From the NCBI RefSeq assembly GCF_026241135.1, contig NZ_JAPFGA010000005.1, positions 124,001 through 188,000 of the forward strand: a DNA stretch of 64,000 nucleotides, written 5' to 3'. Source of the DNA: Galbibacter kalidii (GTDB lineage Bacteria; Bacteroidota; Bacteroidia; Flavobacteriales; Flavobacteriaceae). Position numbers and translations under genes: made by a program. Shown here one piece after another: positions 33,764 through 43,477 of the stretch (position 1 is the first letter of the stretch; every line of letters starts with the position of its first letter). Below the pieces are notes generated by a model. It saw only the letters and a program-made list of their open reading frames with translations. It had not been told where the DNA came from and searched no databases.

Positions 33764-33926
33764 TGCAAAAAGAGCTTACCGTAAAAAAAATAGGAACAAA
33801 AGAGTAGTTTTGTCATTGCAGGATTGATGATTCCATTGGGGGTATTGGGCGGCAGGATTATCCGTAGTGATGTCCATTGTACTTGCCTATCTATGTTTGA
33901 CCATGCTTAACAGAAACAAAATTTAA
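33764..33926 (+). pseudogene. Frameshifted remnant of a small membrane protein
   Basis: A 14-codon frame ends at a stop near 33806. It is followed by FVIAGLMIPLG in one frame and YWAAGLSVVMSIVLAYLCL in the next, ending with stop 33926. The hydrophobic pattern suggests a broken membrane-protein gene. Family not identified. Confidence 0.35.
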
Positions 33927-33937
33927 ATTTCAGTAAA

Positions 33938-34417
33938 ATGAATATTATACAGTCTGAACATTTAACAGAAAAACAAAAAAAGAACATTATCGAACTTTGG
34001 AATGAAGAATATCCAGAGGCTTTATCCCTGTCAGATGTAAATGCATTTGATATTTATCTGGAAGGTCTGTCTGACAAGCATCATCTCTTGGTTATCAATG
34101 AAAAGACAGATGTTGTGGGTTGGCTTATTGATTTTATAAGGGATAATGAACGATGTTTTGCCATGTTGTTACATACATCACTTCAAGGAAAAGGATACGG
34201 TACTAAACTTTTGAATTTGGCCAAACAAACCAATTCAGAATTAAACGGTTGGGTCATTGACAATGATGAACAACAAAAGCAAAACGGGCAAAACTACAAG
34301 TCTCCCACCGGCTTTTATAAAAAGAACGATTTTGAAATAGTACCGGGTATTCAATCGAAAAAAAATGATATTAACGGAATAAAAGTAAGATGGCAAAAAC
34401 CGAAAAATAATGAGTAA
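33938..34417 (+). CDS. GNAT family N-acetyltransferase
   Basis: A 159-residue protein. The acetyl-CoA motif is present in FAMLLHTSLQGKGYGTKLLNLAK (about residues 73-95), then NGWVIDNDEQQK and SPTGFYKKNDFEIV in the motif B region. Substrate unknown. It overlaps the next DHFR-like gene by 8 bases, implying coupled translation. Confidence 0.85.
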   Translation: MNIIQSEHLTEKQKKNIIELWNEEYPEALSLSDVNAFDIYLEGLSDKHHLLVINEKTDVVGWLIDFIRDNERCFAMLLHTSLQGKGYGTKLLNLAKQTNSELNGWVIDNDEQQKQNGQNYKSPTGFYKKNDFEIVPGIQSKKNDINGIKVRWQKPKNNE

Positions 34418-34967
34418 AATAATATTGGATTTAACGACGACTTTAGATGGGTATATCTCGGGACCAGATAGTGAAATCGACTGGATTGTGGAAGATGACA
34501 GTACGGATTTCGGAGATATTTTGTCCGAAATATTATCTGGTATTGATGCCATCTTTTATGGGCGGGTAAGTTATGAACTTTGGGGAAATTATCAGCCACC
34601 GGAACAAGCAAGTGCAAAATTAAAAGAGGCTTATGGTTTATTGCATAGCAAAACCAAATATGTTTTTTCAAAAACCATGGAAAGTGATCATACAAATGCT
34701 ATATTCATCAAGTCTGATATTGAAAAGAGTGTTTTAGAAATAAAAAAGAACCAGAAAGGAAATATTTGGCTCTACGGTGGTGGGAAACTGATTACCACAT
34801 TTATCAATTTAGGTTTGATCGATGTATACAGACTTTCGATTCAACCGGTTATTCTGGGAAATGGAATACCACTTTTTAAAGACATTACTCAGCAGGTTGG
34901 CTTGGAATTAATTGAAACAAAAAAATCAAAGTCAGGGGTTGTATTATTGATATATAGTAAGAAATAA
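34410..34967 (+). CDS. RibD-C/dihydrofolate-reductase-like protein, paralog 4
   Basis: A 185-residue protein: KIILDLTTTLDGYISGPDSEIDW start, AIFYGRVSYELWGNY near 50, NIWLYGGGKLITTFI near 117, and IDVYRLSIQPVILGNGIPLF near 135. Full family length with intact start and end motifs. It overlaps the GNAT gene. Last gene of the short-gene array before the convergent DUF1080 gene. Confidence 0.85.
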   Translation: MSKIILDLTTTLDGYISGPDSEIDWIVEDDSTDFGDILSEILSGIDAIFYGRVSYELWGNYQPPEQASAKLKEAYGLLHSKTKYVFSKTMESDHTNAIFIKSDIEKSVLEIKKNQKGNIWLYGGGKLITTFINLGLIDVYRLSIQPVILGNGIPLFKDITQQVGLELIETKKSKSGVVLLIYSKK

Positions 34968-35110
34968 AAATGTTGGATAATTTATCTCTATCTCAAGTCA
35001 AAATAACAAACTGATTTTCCTGTCATGTTAAAGTGCTGGGCATTAAAGAAGAGGGCAAAAGAGTAATATGTTTTGAACAATCATCTCCGTTTCTGTCGTT
35101 GATCCTTTTT

Positions 35111-36679
35111 TTACAATTCCCTGATCTTAATATTCCTATAGTACAATTCCGCATATTCGGATTGCAGAAGGATTTTTCCTCCTATCAGGCTTGAGTTCTC
35201 ACCATAATTCACCACCACGCCATTGACAATATGCACGCATTTACCATTAAATGAAATTACCTCAACTTTATTCCATTCCCCATTAGGTTTTTCAGCGTCT
35301 TTCTTCTTCACGATCTGAGAGTGTTCATAGGGTGGATTTTGTTTACCATCTACCTGTATGGTACTGTATCCCAGCAGCCAGAAATCTCCGACATCACCCT
35401 CTTGAATCTGACATTCGACAGATTTTGGCCATATTCCGTCCTTTTCATCTTCAGGTATGTTGTAACAAATGCCGCTGTCCCGCTTCATAGTATCACGAGG
35501 AGGCCATTTCTTTTCACCCCACTTAAACTCCAGTTCGAAAACATAATTACCAAAGCTCCTCTCGGTCATGATGTACCCAAGTTCTTTCCCTAAATCGCGC
35601 AAAATACCATCTGATTTGACTGTAAAGATATTTTCCGGATCGTTATTTTTCCCCTTGGTCTCCAGCCATGAGTACCACCCGGTAAGGTCCTCCCCATTGA
35701 AAAGAGAAGTATATTCCTTTTCATTGAAAACCGGCTCAACGTTCTTGACAAGAAAAACATAATCATTGTAGTCACCATTGGCTGCTTCTTCCATACAAAC
35801 CAGATAAGTATTATTTAACAATACATCCTGCTTGGTACGAACCGGATAAATACGCATAGCGTGTGCAGCATTTTCGGGATGGAATAAAATATTCCAAATG
35901 TCTTCAGAATATAGTGAATGTCCTGGACTAATGGCATAGAAACCAAACTTATCAACTCCGGGGTCAAAAGAAGTCCGACCCACGGCAACGGTTGGAAAAA
36001 GTATCTGGTGCTCGGGAAAATCATTGGCCTTAGACAGTATTCCTAACTGATGCTGAACAGGACCGGTTTTCGCCTGGGTGTAATACCCAAAGTTTAACGG
36101 AAAATCCGGCGAATATCTCGCAACGGGAATCATTTCCACACTTCCTGCGCCCGCCTTTTTAAATAAGGTTGGCGCCAGCTCTTCTCCTTGTAATTCAGGC
36201 CGAAGCTGGTTTGCCAATGTGGTCCATCCAACATCAATTTTATACCCCAAAGCATCCACTATATCGGCCAAAGGTGCTTCATTTTCACCTTCCAGTCCCT
36301 TTGTGCTAAGTCCTGTCAGCCTTATGGGAAGTTTTTGGTTTCTGCTTTCAATCTCTAAAACAGCCCCGGCCCTCCCAATAAAATGTTCAGAAGGTTCAAA
36401 AACTATCACAACAGCTTCCGTTTTCCCGGCAGTCACCTGCTGAGGTTTGTTGGAAAGTATCCTAAAGAAATTGTCTTTATCACTTTTAATCTGCAAAGAA
36501 CTAATGCCTACCTTTCCTTTCTCGGAAGTGAGAAGAAGCGTATCGGGTCGGCTTGCAGAACCTTTAATGGCTGACAAAACTACTTCATATTTGTCGGTTG
36601 CGAGATTTTGTGATAGTAAAATATCGCAGGTGCTTAGCACAATTAAAAGTGTAAGCACAATTTTACAGGTTTTACGCAT
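35111..36679 (-). CDS. Secreted DUF1080 (3-keto-disaccharide hydrolase-type) protein with N-terminal beta-sandwich domains
   Basis: A 522-residue exported protein (signal ends near LLSQ). Residues about 30-130 look like an Ig-like or ASH-type sandwich. About 150-310 resemble a DUF4114-like domain (EAANGDYNDYVFLVKNV). Residues about 320-522 are a concanavalin-fold DUF1080 domain: FNGEDLTGWYSWLETKG, RSFGNYVFELEFKWG, SVECQIQEGDVGDFWL, and LLQSEYAELYYRNIKI. Some DUF1080 proteins cleave 3-keto-glycosides, but no partner oxidoreductase is seen. It is the last gene of the minus-strand galactan operon. Function inferred. Confidence 0.8.
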   Translation of the reverse strand: MRKTCKIVLTLLIVLSTCDILLSQNLATDKYEVVLSAIKGSASRPDTLLLTSEKGKVGISSLQIKSDKDNFFRILSNKPQQVTAGKTEAVVIVFEPSEHFIGRAGAVLEIESRNQKLPIRLTGLSTKGLEGENEAPLADIVDALGYKIDVGWTTLANQLRPELQGEELAPTLFKKAGAGSVEMIPVARYSPDFPLNFGYYTQAKTGPVQHQLGILSKANDFPEHQILFPTVAVGRTSFDPGVDKFGFYAISPGHSLYSEDIWNILFHPENAAHAMRIYPVRTKQDVLLNNTYLVCMEEAANGDYNDYVFLVKNVEPVFNEKEYTSLFNGEDLTGWYSWLETKGKNNDPENIFTVKSDGILRDLGKELGYIMTERSFGNYVFELEFKWGEKKWPPRDTMKRDSGICYNIPEDEKDGIWPKSVECQIQEGDVGDFWLLGYSTIQVDGKQNPPYEHSQIVKKKDAEKPNGEWNKVEVISFNGKCVHIVNGVVVNYGENSSLIGGKILLQSEYAELYYRNIKIREL

Positions 36680-36877
36680 ATCAGTTTTTTTATTTGTTGT
36701 TAATGAGAGTAAATCTTATCCTGGTCTTGTGAAGGTAAATCAAGATAAAACTACTATAACTATTTAGGACTAACAATACGGTGCTTAAGTATATTGTTTT
36801 CATCTGCTTGTTTTATTTACAATTGATTACATGTATGGGAATCGCCATTTACATCCTTCAGCACAGGAATAAAGGAA

Positions 36878-39871
36878 TTATTTCTCATATACCTCAATTT
36901 CAACAATGCTCAATATGCCTTCAGGCGTCTCCTCTTCTCTGAAACCATCCTTTACAAAATCTTTCTGCCCGGTTATTTCCACGATGTTATAGGCGTCTTC
37001 ATTGATCGTCGTCCCTATCAATTTCACTGTAAGGCTCTTACCTGAGACAGGTTCGAAAGGGAAGGTTACGTAGCCCAGGCTTCTCGGGGTTTTTCCTTTG
37101 AATACTACCTCATCGTCTACTTTTATTTCGACGGGATAGCTTCTGCGTCTCCAGGAATTCAATTTCATGACAACCTCACTTACCTGATAGGTGGAGTCGA
37201 AATCATATTTTATCCATCCTTTTTCAACAATGCTATTATTGGACCAATTGGTCATTTCATTGTCATCGAAACTCATGTGAGCCTGATCACTGTTTAGTCC
37301 GGCTGTAGCTGAAACGATGTTTACCGGATTTCGGGTGACTGTATAAGAAGGAGTCTGAGGTGTAGGTCCCTTATCCAGATTGGAAGGAAGATTCTCCCCT
37401 GGAATCATTTCAGAAAGCCCAAAATCGACAGGTATTGGCAACGTCTCCAATTCTAATGAAGCTCTTTTAAGTCCTTTTGATTTAGCCTTTAAAGTTATTT
37501 TACCAGACTCAGTAGTAGATATTATTATCACTCTGTTCACGCCCAGCTCTACCGGAAGGTTTTTGGCCAGAATGTAGTTGTCCGGCCCCTTGGCAATACC
37601 TCCCCGCCATTCTGCAGGACCTTCTAAAGTAAAGTCTATCTCATTAAAAGCAACAGGATTTCTGCGGCCTTCTTTATCCACAACCTCTACTTCAATCAGC
37701 GCCATATCTGCCCCATCCGCTTTGAATCCATTAGGATCCGTTATCGCTTTTAAGCGAATAGCAGCTGGTTCGCCTGCTGTAACATTTTCATCCTCGCAGA
37801 TTACTTTGCCCGATTTGTCATAACCTACTGCCTTGACAGCACCTGATTCCCATTTGATGTCTTTGAATGTAAACAGGAAGTGATAACTTCTTTCACCAAA
37901 TCCTTGCGACTGACCGTTGACAAACAGCTCCACACTGTCAGCTGAGGACACAGCAAACATGTCTTTTACGATTCCTTTCTTATAGTTCCAATGTCCCAAC
38001 AGGTGAACAGATGGATTTTCCGTATCTACCCAGCCATCCCATATCACCTGATGCGCGAAAAAACCGTCTTTTGGAATCCTCATCGGGTCGGCTTCACCGC
38101 TTCTCCGGTAGTTTTCAGCGCCCCGGTAATGGGTATTGGTATCGGTAAAAATAATATTGACCCCACCGGAACTCACTCTTTTGCCCGTTCCGGGTCTTTC
38201 CCGCCAGTAGTCATGCCATCGTATTACATTTTCAATCGCGTGGGAATCCTGGTTCCGGTTGTATTCACTGGCTTCATTACCTTTATAAAACGGCCCATCC
38301 CCATCTTTGTGATAGGGTGGACTATACTCATCCCAGTATTTTCTCAACCCCTCATCTCTGGAATATTCCATAGCCCACATAGGTATATCCGCACTTTTGT
38401 TGATGTATAACATCTCCCCACCGTACTCTGCTACTTCACTGTCCAGCATTTCACGACAACCAGCCGCCCGGCCTCCATACGGATCATACTGATCCCGAAT
38501 ATTTTTAAGGTCCTGCATGTGTGCTTCGCTGATATTTTCATTGCCCCCCTCGTAAAAAATAATACTTGGATTATTCCTGTTATAGATGATGGCATCTCTC
38601 ATCAGCTCAACTCTTTGTTCCCATTGTCTTCCACTGGCGTCCTTTTCCGCATCCCCCGCAGGCATGGCTTGTAAAAGTCCCACCCGGTCGCATGATTCGA
38701 CATCCTGCTTCCAGGGTGTTACATGCATCCACCTTACGAGGTTGGCATTGCTTTCCACCATAAGCTTATTGCTGTAATCGCTCAGCCAGGCAGGCACACT
38801 CATACCCACGGCAGGCCATTCATTGCTGGTACGCTGGGCATACCCTTTCATCATGATCACCCGGTCGTTCAGCTTTATCATTCCATGGGTAAATTCCGTT
38901 TTCCTAAAACCTGTCCGCGTCTTTACCTCGTCGACGACTTTTCCATCAATTTTCAGCCTGGTATATATATCATACAAATATCCATACCCCCAGCTCCAGA
39001 AGTTGAGCCCTTCTACTTCAGTTTCAGCTCTGGCAGTTGCCATACCTCCGGGTGAAACGGTGACATTGTTTCCTTCCATAACCTTGATGATCTGCCCCTC
39101 CATGTCGCGTATCTCCACTTCGTACTGGAACGCCTTGGCTTCCGGATACTCATTTTTCACCTGCGATTCCGCCGTTATCAGCGCTTTCCTTCCTGGAATA
39201 TCAAAATCCCGGGCATAAACATATACCCCGGTTGTCCCTAGTGTAGCATAAAGAGGAAGTGTTTGATACAGTCTGTCTGAAACATGCAGGTACACATTTT
39301 TGGGAATTCCGCCATAGTTGGCATTGAAATTATCATTGTTCCACTGGTGCTTTGTGTTGGTATGAAGCTCACGGTAATCCCAGGAATTGTCTATCCGGAC
39401 GGCGATGGTATTTTCCCCGGAACCGAATGCTATCGATTCGCTGATGTCAAAACCAAAAGCCATGACGCCATTATCATGATGGCCTATGAACTTGCCGTTA
39501 AGATAAAAATCGCCTCCCTGCCTGATGCCTTCAAATTCCAGGAAAATCTTCTGTCCACTATAGTGTTCAGGTACAGTAAACGTTTTGCGATACCATGCAA
39601 TCCCGGTACTGAGGTGGTGGATATCTATTTTAAATGCCTCGTCTTCATTCCAGGCGTATGGAAGCGTCACGTTTTCCCACTGGCTGTCGTCAAAATCGAT
39701 TGATTCAGCGTCTTCAGGATCACCAACGTAGACTTTCCATTCCGAATTGAAATTATACTTTTTACGCAGAGGCTCTTCCTGAATGCTCTGTGATATGCCT
39801 TGAATAGTGAAAAGGCAAATAAATACTGTGATTAATTCAATTCTCATCAAACTTATTTTTTTAAGACTCAT
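36878..39871 (-). CDS. GH2 beta-galactosidase-like enzyme with C-terminal F5/8C-type domain
   Basis: A 997-residue secreted enzyme (signal ends near GISQ). GH2 sandwich, Ig and TIM-barrel order is visible; GGNENIS near 444 holds the acid/base Glu and WAMEYSRDEG near 502 the likely nucleophile. After residue about 835, a TP-rich linker leads to a discoidin-like domain (AHMSFDDNEMTNWSN, WIKYDFDSTYQVSEV), a likely CBM32-type sugar binder. Its gene start lies 5 bp from the end of the next GH2 gene, so they are cotranscribed. Galactan side-chain cleavage is inferred. Confidence 0.9.
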   Translation of the reverse strand: MSLKKISLMRIELITVFICLFTIQGISQSIQEEPLRKKYNFNSEWKVYVGDPEDAESIDFDDSQWENVTLPYAWNEDEAFKIDIHHLSTGIAWYRKTFTVPEHYSGQKIFLEFEGIRQGGDFYLNGKFIGHHDNGVMAFGFDISESIAFGSGENTIAVRIDNSWDYRELHTNTKHQWNNDNFNANYGGIPKNVYLHVSDRLYQTLPLYATLGTTGVYVYARDFDIPGRKALITAESQVKNEYPEAKAFQYEVEIRDMEGQIIKVMEGNNVTVSPGGMATARAETEVEGLNFWSWGYGYLYDIYTRLKIDGKVVDEVKTRTGFRKTEFTHGMIKLNDRVIMMKGYAQRTSNEWPAVGMSVPAWLSDYSNKLMVESNANLVRWMHVTPWKQDVESCDRVGLLQAMPAGDAEKDASGRQWEQRVELMRDAIIYNRNNPSIIFYEGGNENISEAHMQDLKNIRDQYDPYGGRAAGCREMLDSEVAEYGGEMLYINKSADIPMWAMEYSRDEGLRKYWDEYSPPYHKDGDGPFYKGNEASEYNRNQDSHAIENVIRWHDYWRERPGTGKRVSSGGVNIIFTDTNTHYRGAENYRRSGEADPMRIPKDGFFAHQVIWDGWVDTENPSVHLLGHWNYKKGIVKDMFAVSSADSVELFVNGQSQGFGERSYHFLFTFKDIKWESGAVKAVGYDKSGKVICEDENVTAGEPAAIRLKAITDPNGFKADGADMALIEVEVVDKEGRRNPVAFNEIDFTLEGPAEWRGGIAKGPDNYILAKNLPVELGVNRVIIISTTESGKITLKAKSKGLKRASLELETLPIPVDFGLSEMIPGENLPSNLDKGPTPQTPSYTVTRNPVNIVSATAGLNSDQAHMSFDDNEMTNWSNNSIVEKGWIKYDFDSTYQVSEVVMKLNSWRRRSYPVEIKVDDEVVFKGKTPRSLGYVTFPFEPVSGKSLTVKLIGTTINEDAYNIVEITGQKDFVKDGFREEETPEGILSIVEIEVYEK

Positions 39872-39876
39872 GGCAA

Positions 39877-42318
39877 CTATCGGACATCAATGGTCATTTC
39901 CACCGGCTCAAGCCAGGGAGAAGTAAACTTCACATTCACCTTTCCTTCTTCTCCGGTAGCTTTGATGTAAGCAAGCATCCTTCCGTGATAAACCCGGTGT
40001 TCATTATCGGTGTAGTCACTCATATCCCGGTTGTTGCTGGCTTCAAGACCAAGCAACTCTGCAGGACCATCGATCTGACAGGCAACTTCATTATCCGACA
40101 GCATCACGGGAATACCGTTCTCGTCTACTACCTGGATTGCTATTTGCGCCAGGCCTCCATCTTTGCTAATCTCTTTCTCTCCGCTGATAATGGAAATTGC
40201 ATGAGGAGCTTGTGAAGTCTGTATGGCGTATCGTGCTATTTCATTGTTACTTTCATCAAGACCGATTACTTCCAGTTTTCCCTGACGGAAAGGAATATCC
40301 CAATGGATCACTCCCGTTTGCTGATCATAATTTTTCGTTTCTCCGACCACCTCACCATTTAACTCCAGCCGGGCCTTTGATGCATTCGTATAACATACTA
40401 CCCGTATGGTTTGATCTTCATCATAATTCCAGATAGGCCATGCGTCAATTGAAAGCCTGTTCCTCCCTTTTGCGGCACTAGCCGGATAAGTACCTATGTA
40501 GGCCATTGGCTTATCTGACCACAGAGACTGCCGGAAGTAGCCCCTCGGTTTAATAAAGCCGCCAAAATCCAGTAATCCGGAATAAAACCCTCTGGATGGC
40601 CACCTTCCGGACTCTCCCAGGTAATCGATTCCTGTCCAGAGAAACTGACCAAAAATGTGATCGTTCTCTGTCACCGCTTCCCATGCTTTTAAATCGTGTC
40701 TGTTTTCACTTCCAAAGATCACTCGTCCGGGATACTTCTCGTGATCTGATGCATACCGCTTTTCCGTGTAATTGTAGCCGGTAATATCCAATGCGGAAGG
40801 ATATTCGGTTTCATTTGACATGGCTACACCCGCTAAACCAGCTGTAACGGGGCGGGAAGTATCATGGCTTTTCACTACGGCTACCAGTTTTTTGGCAATT
40901 GTCCCCAGCTGCGTGGCGTCCGGTGCATCCTTTTTATAACCGCCAAAAATCGGCTGTGTAAAACCGTCTTCTACATTACCATCTAACACGGGATGAGAAT
41001 AAGGATCATTTGGGTAATCCACTTCATTGCCGATGCTCCAGGCAAAAATGGAAATATGATTGCGGTCTCTCCGGACCATGTCCGCAAGGTCCTGCTCTGC
41101 CCATTCTTCAAAAAAATCAAAAGAGCCCTCAAATCCTGGTGTACCGACATTCCAACCTTCGAGCCATTTCCGTTTCGGAAATTTCCATTCATCAAAGGCT
41201 TCATTTAAAACAAGCATTCCAAGCTCATCACACAACTCATAAAGGTCTGGCGCCTGCGGATTATGGCTGGTGCGGATGGCATTTACTCCTATTTCCTTTA
41301 AGGTAAGCAGTCTCCTTTTCCATACTTCGCGTGGTACAGCCGAGCCTAGCACCCCTGCATCGTGATGAAGACATACTCCTTTGACCTTCATCCAGTTTTC
41401 GTTAAGGGCAAAACCTTTATCGGGATCGAAAGTGAGTGACCGGAACCCCATTGTTGTTATCGTTTCATCAATCACTTTTCCATCTTTAAGCAATGACGTT
41501 TTCAGACGGTAAAGGTCAGGGCTGTCGATACTCCACAATTGTAGATTTCTTACTTTTATATCTAGCGAAACCTTACTTTCCTCCCTTGCCGGTACCAAAA
41601 GTTTATCATCACTTTTACCTACTACTTTTCCTTCCGGAGAAACGAGTTCATGCCTCACGATCAGGTTGCTGTTTTCCTCTGACTCATTTTTTATCTCCAC
41701 CGCTAATTTCAGGGTCCCTTGTTTGGTATTAACATTTTCAGGATAAGCAAAAACGCCCCATTGTGCGATGTGAACGGGATTAGCATAAACCATCCATACA
41801 TCCCGGTAAATGCCAGATCCGGTATACCATCGTGAGTCTGCGTCACGGCTGTGGTCTACCCGAACTGCTATGACATTATCCTTGCCCGGTTTTATATAGG
41901 GTGTCGCATCATACATAAAGGAGATGTATCCATTAGGACGTTTCCCTAACAGGTGACCATTGATATAAACTTCGCTACGATTATAGACCCCTTCAAAATA
42001 TAAAAACACCTTTTCTCCCCGTCTTTCTTCGGGAATGTTAATGGATTTTCTGTACCAGCCTATGCCCCCGGGAAGATAACCCATGGCACTGGCCAATGTG
42101 GGGCTTAAATGTTGCTCAACACTCCAGTCATGAGGCAAATCTATGCTTTGCCACTTTTCATCATCAAAATCTACCTCCTGCACCCCCTCCACATCGTTGA
42201 GCTCGAACTTCCATTGATCATTGATATTAACCGGCTCACCAAAAGAAACCTGAGCAACAGACCGGTAGGAAAAAAGCAAGATAATTACTAAAAAAAGCAA
42301 TTGATATTTATATTCCAT
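39877..42318 (-). CDS. GH2 beta-galactosidase
   Basis: An 813-residue enzyme. ATG 42318 is chosen because the signal peptide (FLVIILLFSYRSVAQ) follows it; an upstream ATG at 42351 adds 11 residues. Jelly-roll start WKFELNDVEG and LPHDWSVEQ, then TSHNPQAPDLYELCDELG, acid/base Glu in SIGNEVDYP near 431 and nucleophile Glu in FGSENRHD near 537, and a C-terminal Ig-like domain. It should remove terminal beta-galactose from galacto-oligosaccharides. Downstream of GH53 in the same operon. Confidence 0.93.
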   Translation of the reverse strand: MEYKYQLLFLVIILLFSYRSVAQVSFGEPVNINDQWKFELNDVEGVQEVDFDDEKWQSIDLPHDWSVEQHLSPTLASAMGYLPGGIGWYRKSINIPEERRGEKVFLYFEGVYNRSEVYINGHLLGKRPNGYISFMYDATPYIKPGKDNVIAVRVDHSRDADSRWYTGSGIYRDVWMVYANPVHIAQWGVFAYPENVNTKQGTLKLAVEIKNESEENSNLIVRHELVSPEGKVVGKSDDKLLVPAREESKVSLDIKVRNLQLWSIDSPDLYRLKTSLLKDGKVIDETITTMGFRSLTFDPDKGFALNENWMKVKGVCLHHDAGVLGSAVPREVWKRRLLTLKEIGVNAIRTSHNPQAPDLYELCDELGMLVLNEAFDEWKFPKRKWLEGWNVGTPGFEGSFDFFEEWAEQDLADMVRRDRNHISIFAWSIGNEVDYPNDPYSHPVLDGNVEDGFTQPIFGGYKKDAPDATQLGTIAKKLVAVVKSHDTSRPVTAGLAGVAMSNETEYPSALDITGYNYTEKRYASDHEKYPGRVIFGSENRHDLKAWEAVTENDHIFGQFLWTGIDYLGESGRWPSRGFYSGLLDFGGFIKPRGYFRQSLWSDKPMAYIGTYPASAAKGRNRLSIDAWPIWNYDEDQTIRVVCYTNASKARLELNGEVVGETKNYDQQTGVIHWDIPFRQGKLEVIGLDESNNEIARYAIQTSQAPHAISIISGEKEISKDGGLAQIAIQVVDENGIPVMLSDNEVACQIDGPAELLGLEASNNRDMSDYTDNEHRVYHGRMLAYIKATGEEGKVNVKFTSPWLEPVEMTIDVR

Positions 42319-42393
42319 TAGCTTAAATTGTTTAAAACCATATATTTGCAAAAATGATTACCCTATGAGCAACATCTCTGTCAAAAACCCCGG

Positions 42394-43428
42394 TCAATGA
42401 CGAGTGTATTTATCAAAAACCGTAATAACAGGCAGGACATTACCTTCTTTATCAAAGAAGCCCCTGGTGCCCCATCGGCCAACGGCAGGTTCCCACCAAA
42501 AAATGCCTTTGCCTCTATTGTCAGGAGTATTCAGGACAATTTCGTTAACCTCCTCCAGGAACTCTTTTTGCCCTTCCGGAGACTCCTCGAAGGGAGCCGC
42601 TTTTTCTTTATACTCGGCCGGTGCCCAATTATATGCTACTTCCACTAAGATGATATCTTTTTTATATTCAGTAGCCATAAAATACATATTTTCCTTTAAA
42701 TCAAGTAATGAGCCATGCCACCAGGGATAATACGACTGACCTATTATATCATACCGGATATTATACGTATGAAATTTGTCATACCAGTTTTTGGTAAATT
42801 CTTTATTTCCCCCTCTATCAATATGGACCATTAATCGTGGACATGGCTGGTCACCACAACTTGCTAAAACACCGTTGACACCAGCCTGCATGAGTTGAGC
42901 AAAGTTGTCCCAGTTATCGGGTAATTTTCCATGAGGCCACAAAAAACCATTACTAATTTCATTACCAACCTGTACCATATCGGGATAGACTAATGAATCT
43001 TTAAAAGCGGTCATGGTCTCCAGTGTGTAATCATAAACTGCTTTCACCAGTTCATCAAATGGCAGGTTCTGCCAAGCTTTAGGAAGGTACTGCTTGCTTG
43101 GGTCAGCCCAGGTGTCGGAATAGTGAAAATCCAACAAGAATTTGTATCCCATTTGTTTGGCTTCTTTAGCTAATGCTATGGTGTACTCAAGATTATTAGG
43201 AAGCCTGTCCGGTGAATGGAACAAGCGCAAACGTATCCAGTTGTACCCGTGGTCCTTGAAAATTTCAAGGCCGGGTTTGGTTACTCCGTTTTCTTTAAAT
43301 TCAGAACCATTGTCTTCTGACATTTTTAAGAATGAGAGGTCAGCGCCAATGGCATAATCCTGGGCATTGACCGGAAGAAGCCCTGTCAATAAGATTAAGA
43401 CGATAAATAAATAGTGTTTATATTTCAT
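42394..43428 (-). CDS. GH53 arabinogalactan endo-beta-1,4-galactanase
   Basis: A 344-residue exported enzyme. ATG 43428 begins a clear signal peptide ending at VNAQ. GH53 motifs: IGADLSFLKMSEDNG (residues 27-41), FHYSDTWADP near 101, VGNEISNG with acid/base E157, and LVEVAYNW with nucleophile E263. It cuts internal beta-1,4-galactan bonds, as in pectic arabinogalactan type I. It defines the likely substrate of the whole 35-55 kb locus. Confidence 0.94.
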   Translation of the reverse strand: MKYKHYLFIVLILLTGLLPVNAQDYAIGADLSFLKMSEDNGSEFKENGVTKPGLEIFKDHGYNWIRLRLFHSPDRLPNNLEYTIALAKEAKQMGYKFLLDFHYSDTWADPSKQYLPKAWQNLPFDELVKAVYDYTLETMTAFKDSLVYPDMVQVGNEISNGFLWPHGKLPDNWDNFAQLMQAGVNGVLASCGDQPCPRLMVHIDRGGNKEFTKNWYDKFHTYNIRYDIIGQSYYPWWHGSLLDLKENMYFMATEYKKDIILVEVAYNWAPAEYKEKAAPFEESPEGQKEFLEEVNEIVLNTPDNRGKGIFWWEPAVGRWGTRGFFDKEGNVLPVITVFDKYTRH

Positions 43429-43477
43429 GTGTTTAAAATTTAGCATTAGGCTTGGAATTGCTACTGATTTCTAAAGG

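Noticed and set aside
30828-34967. Integron-like cassette array
   Set aside because: The short, same-strand genes suggested cassettes, but genes overlap or are one base apart, no attC-like sites are seen, and there is no integrase.
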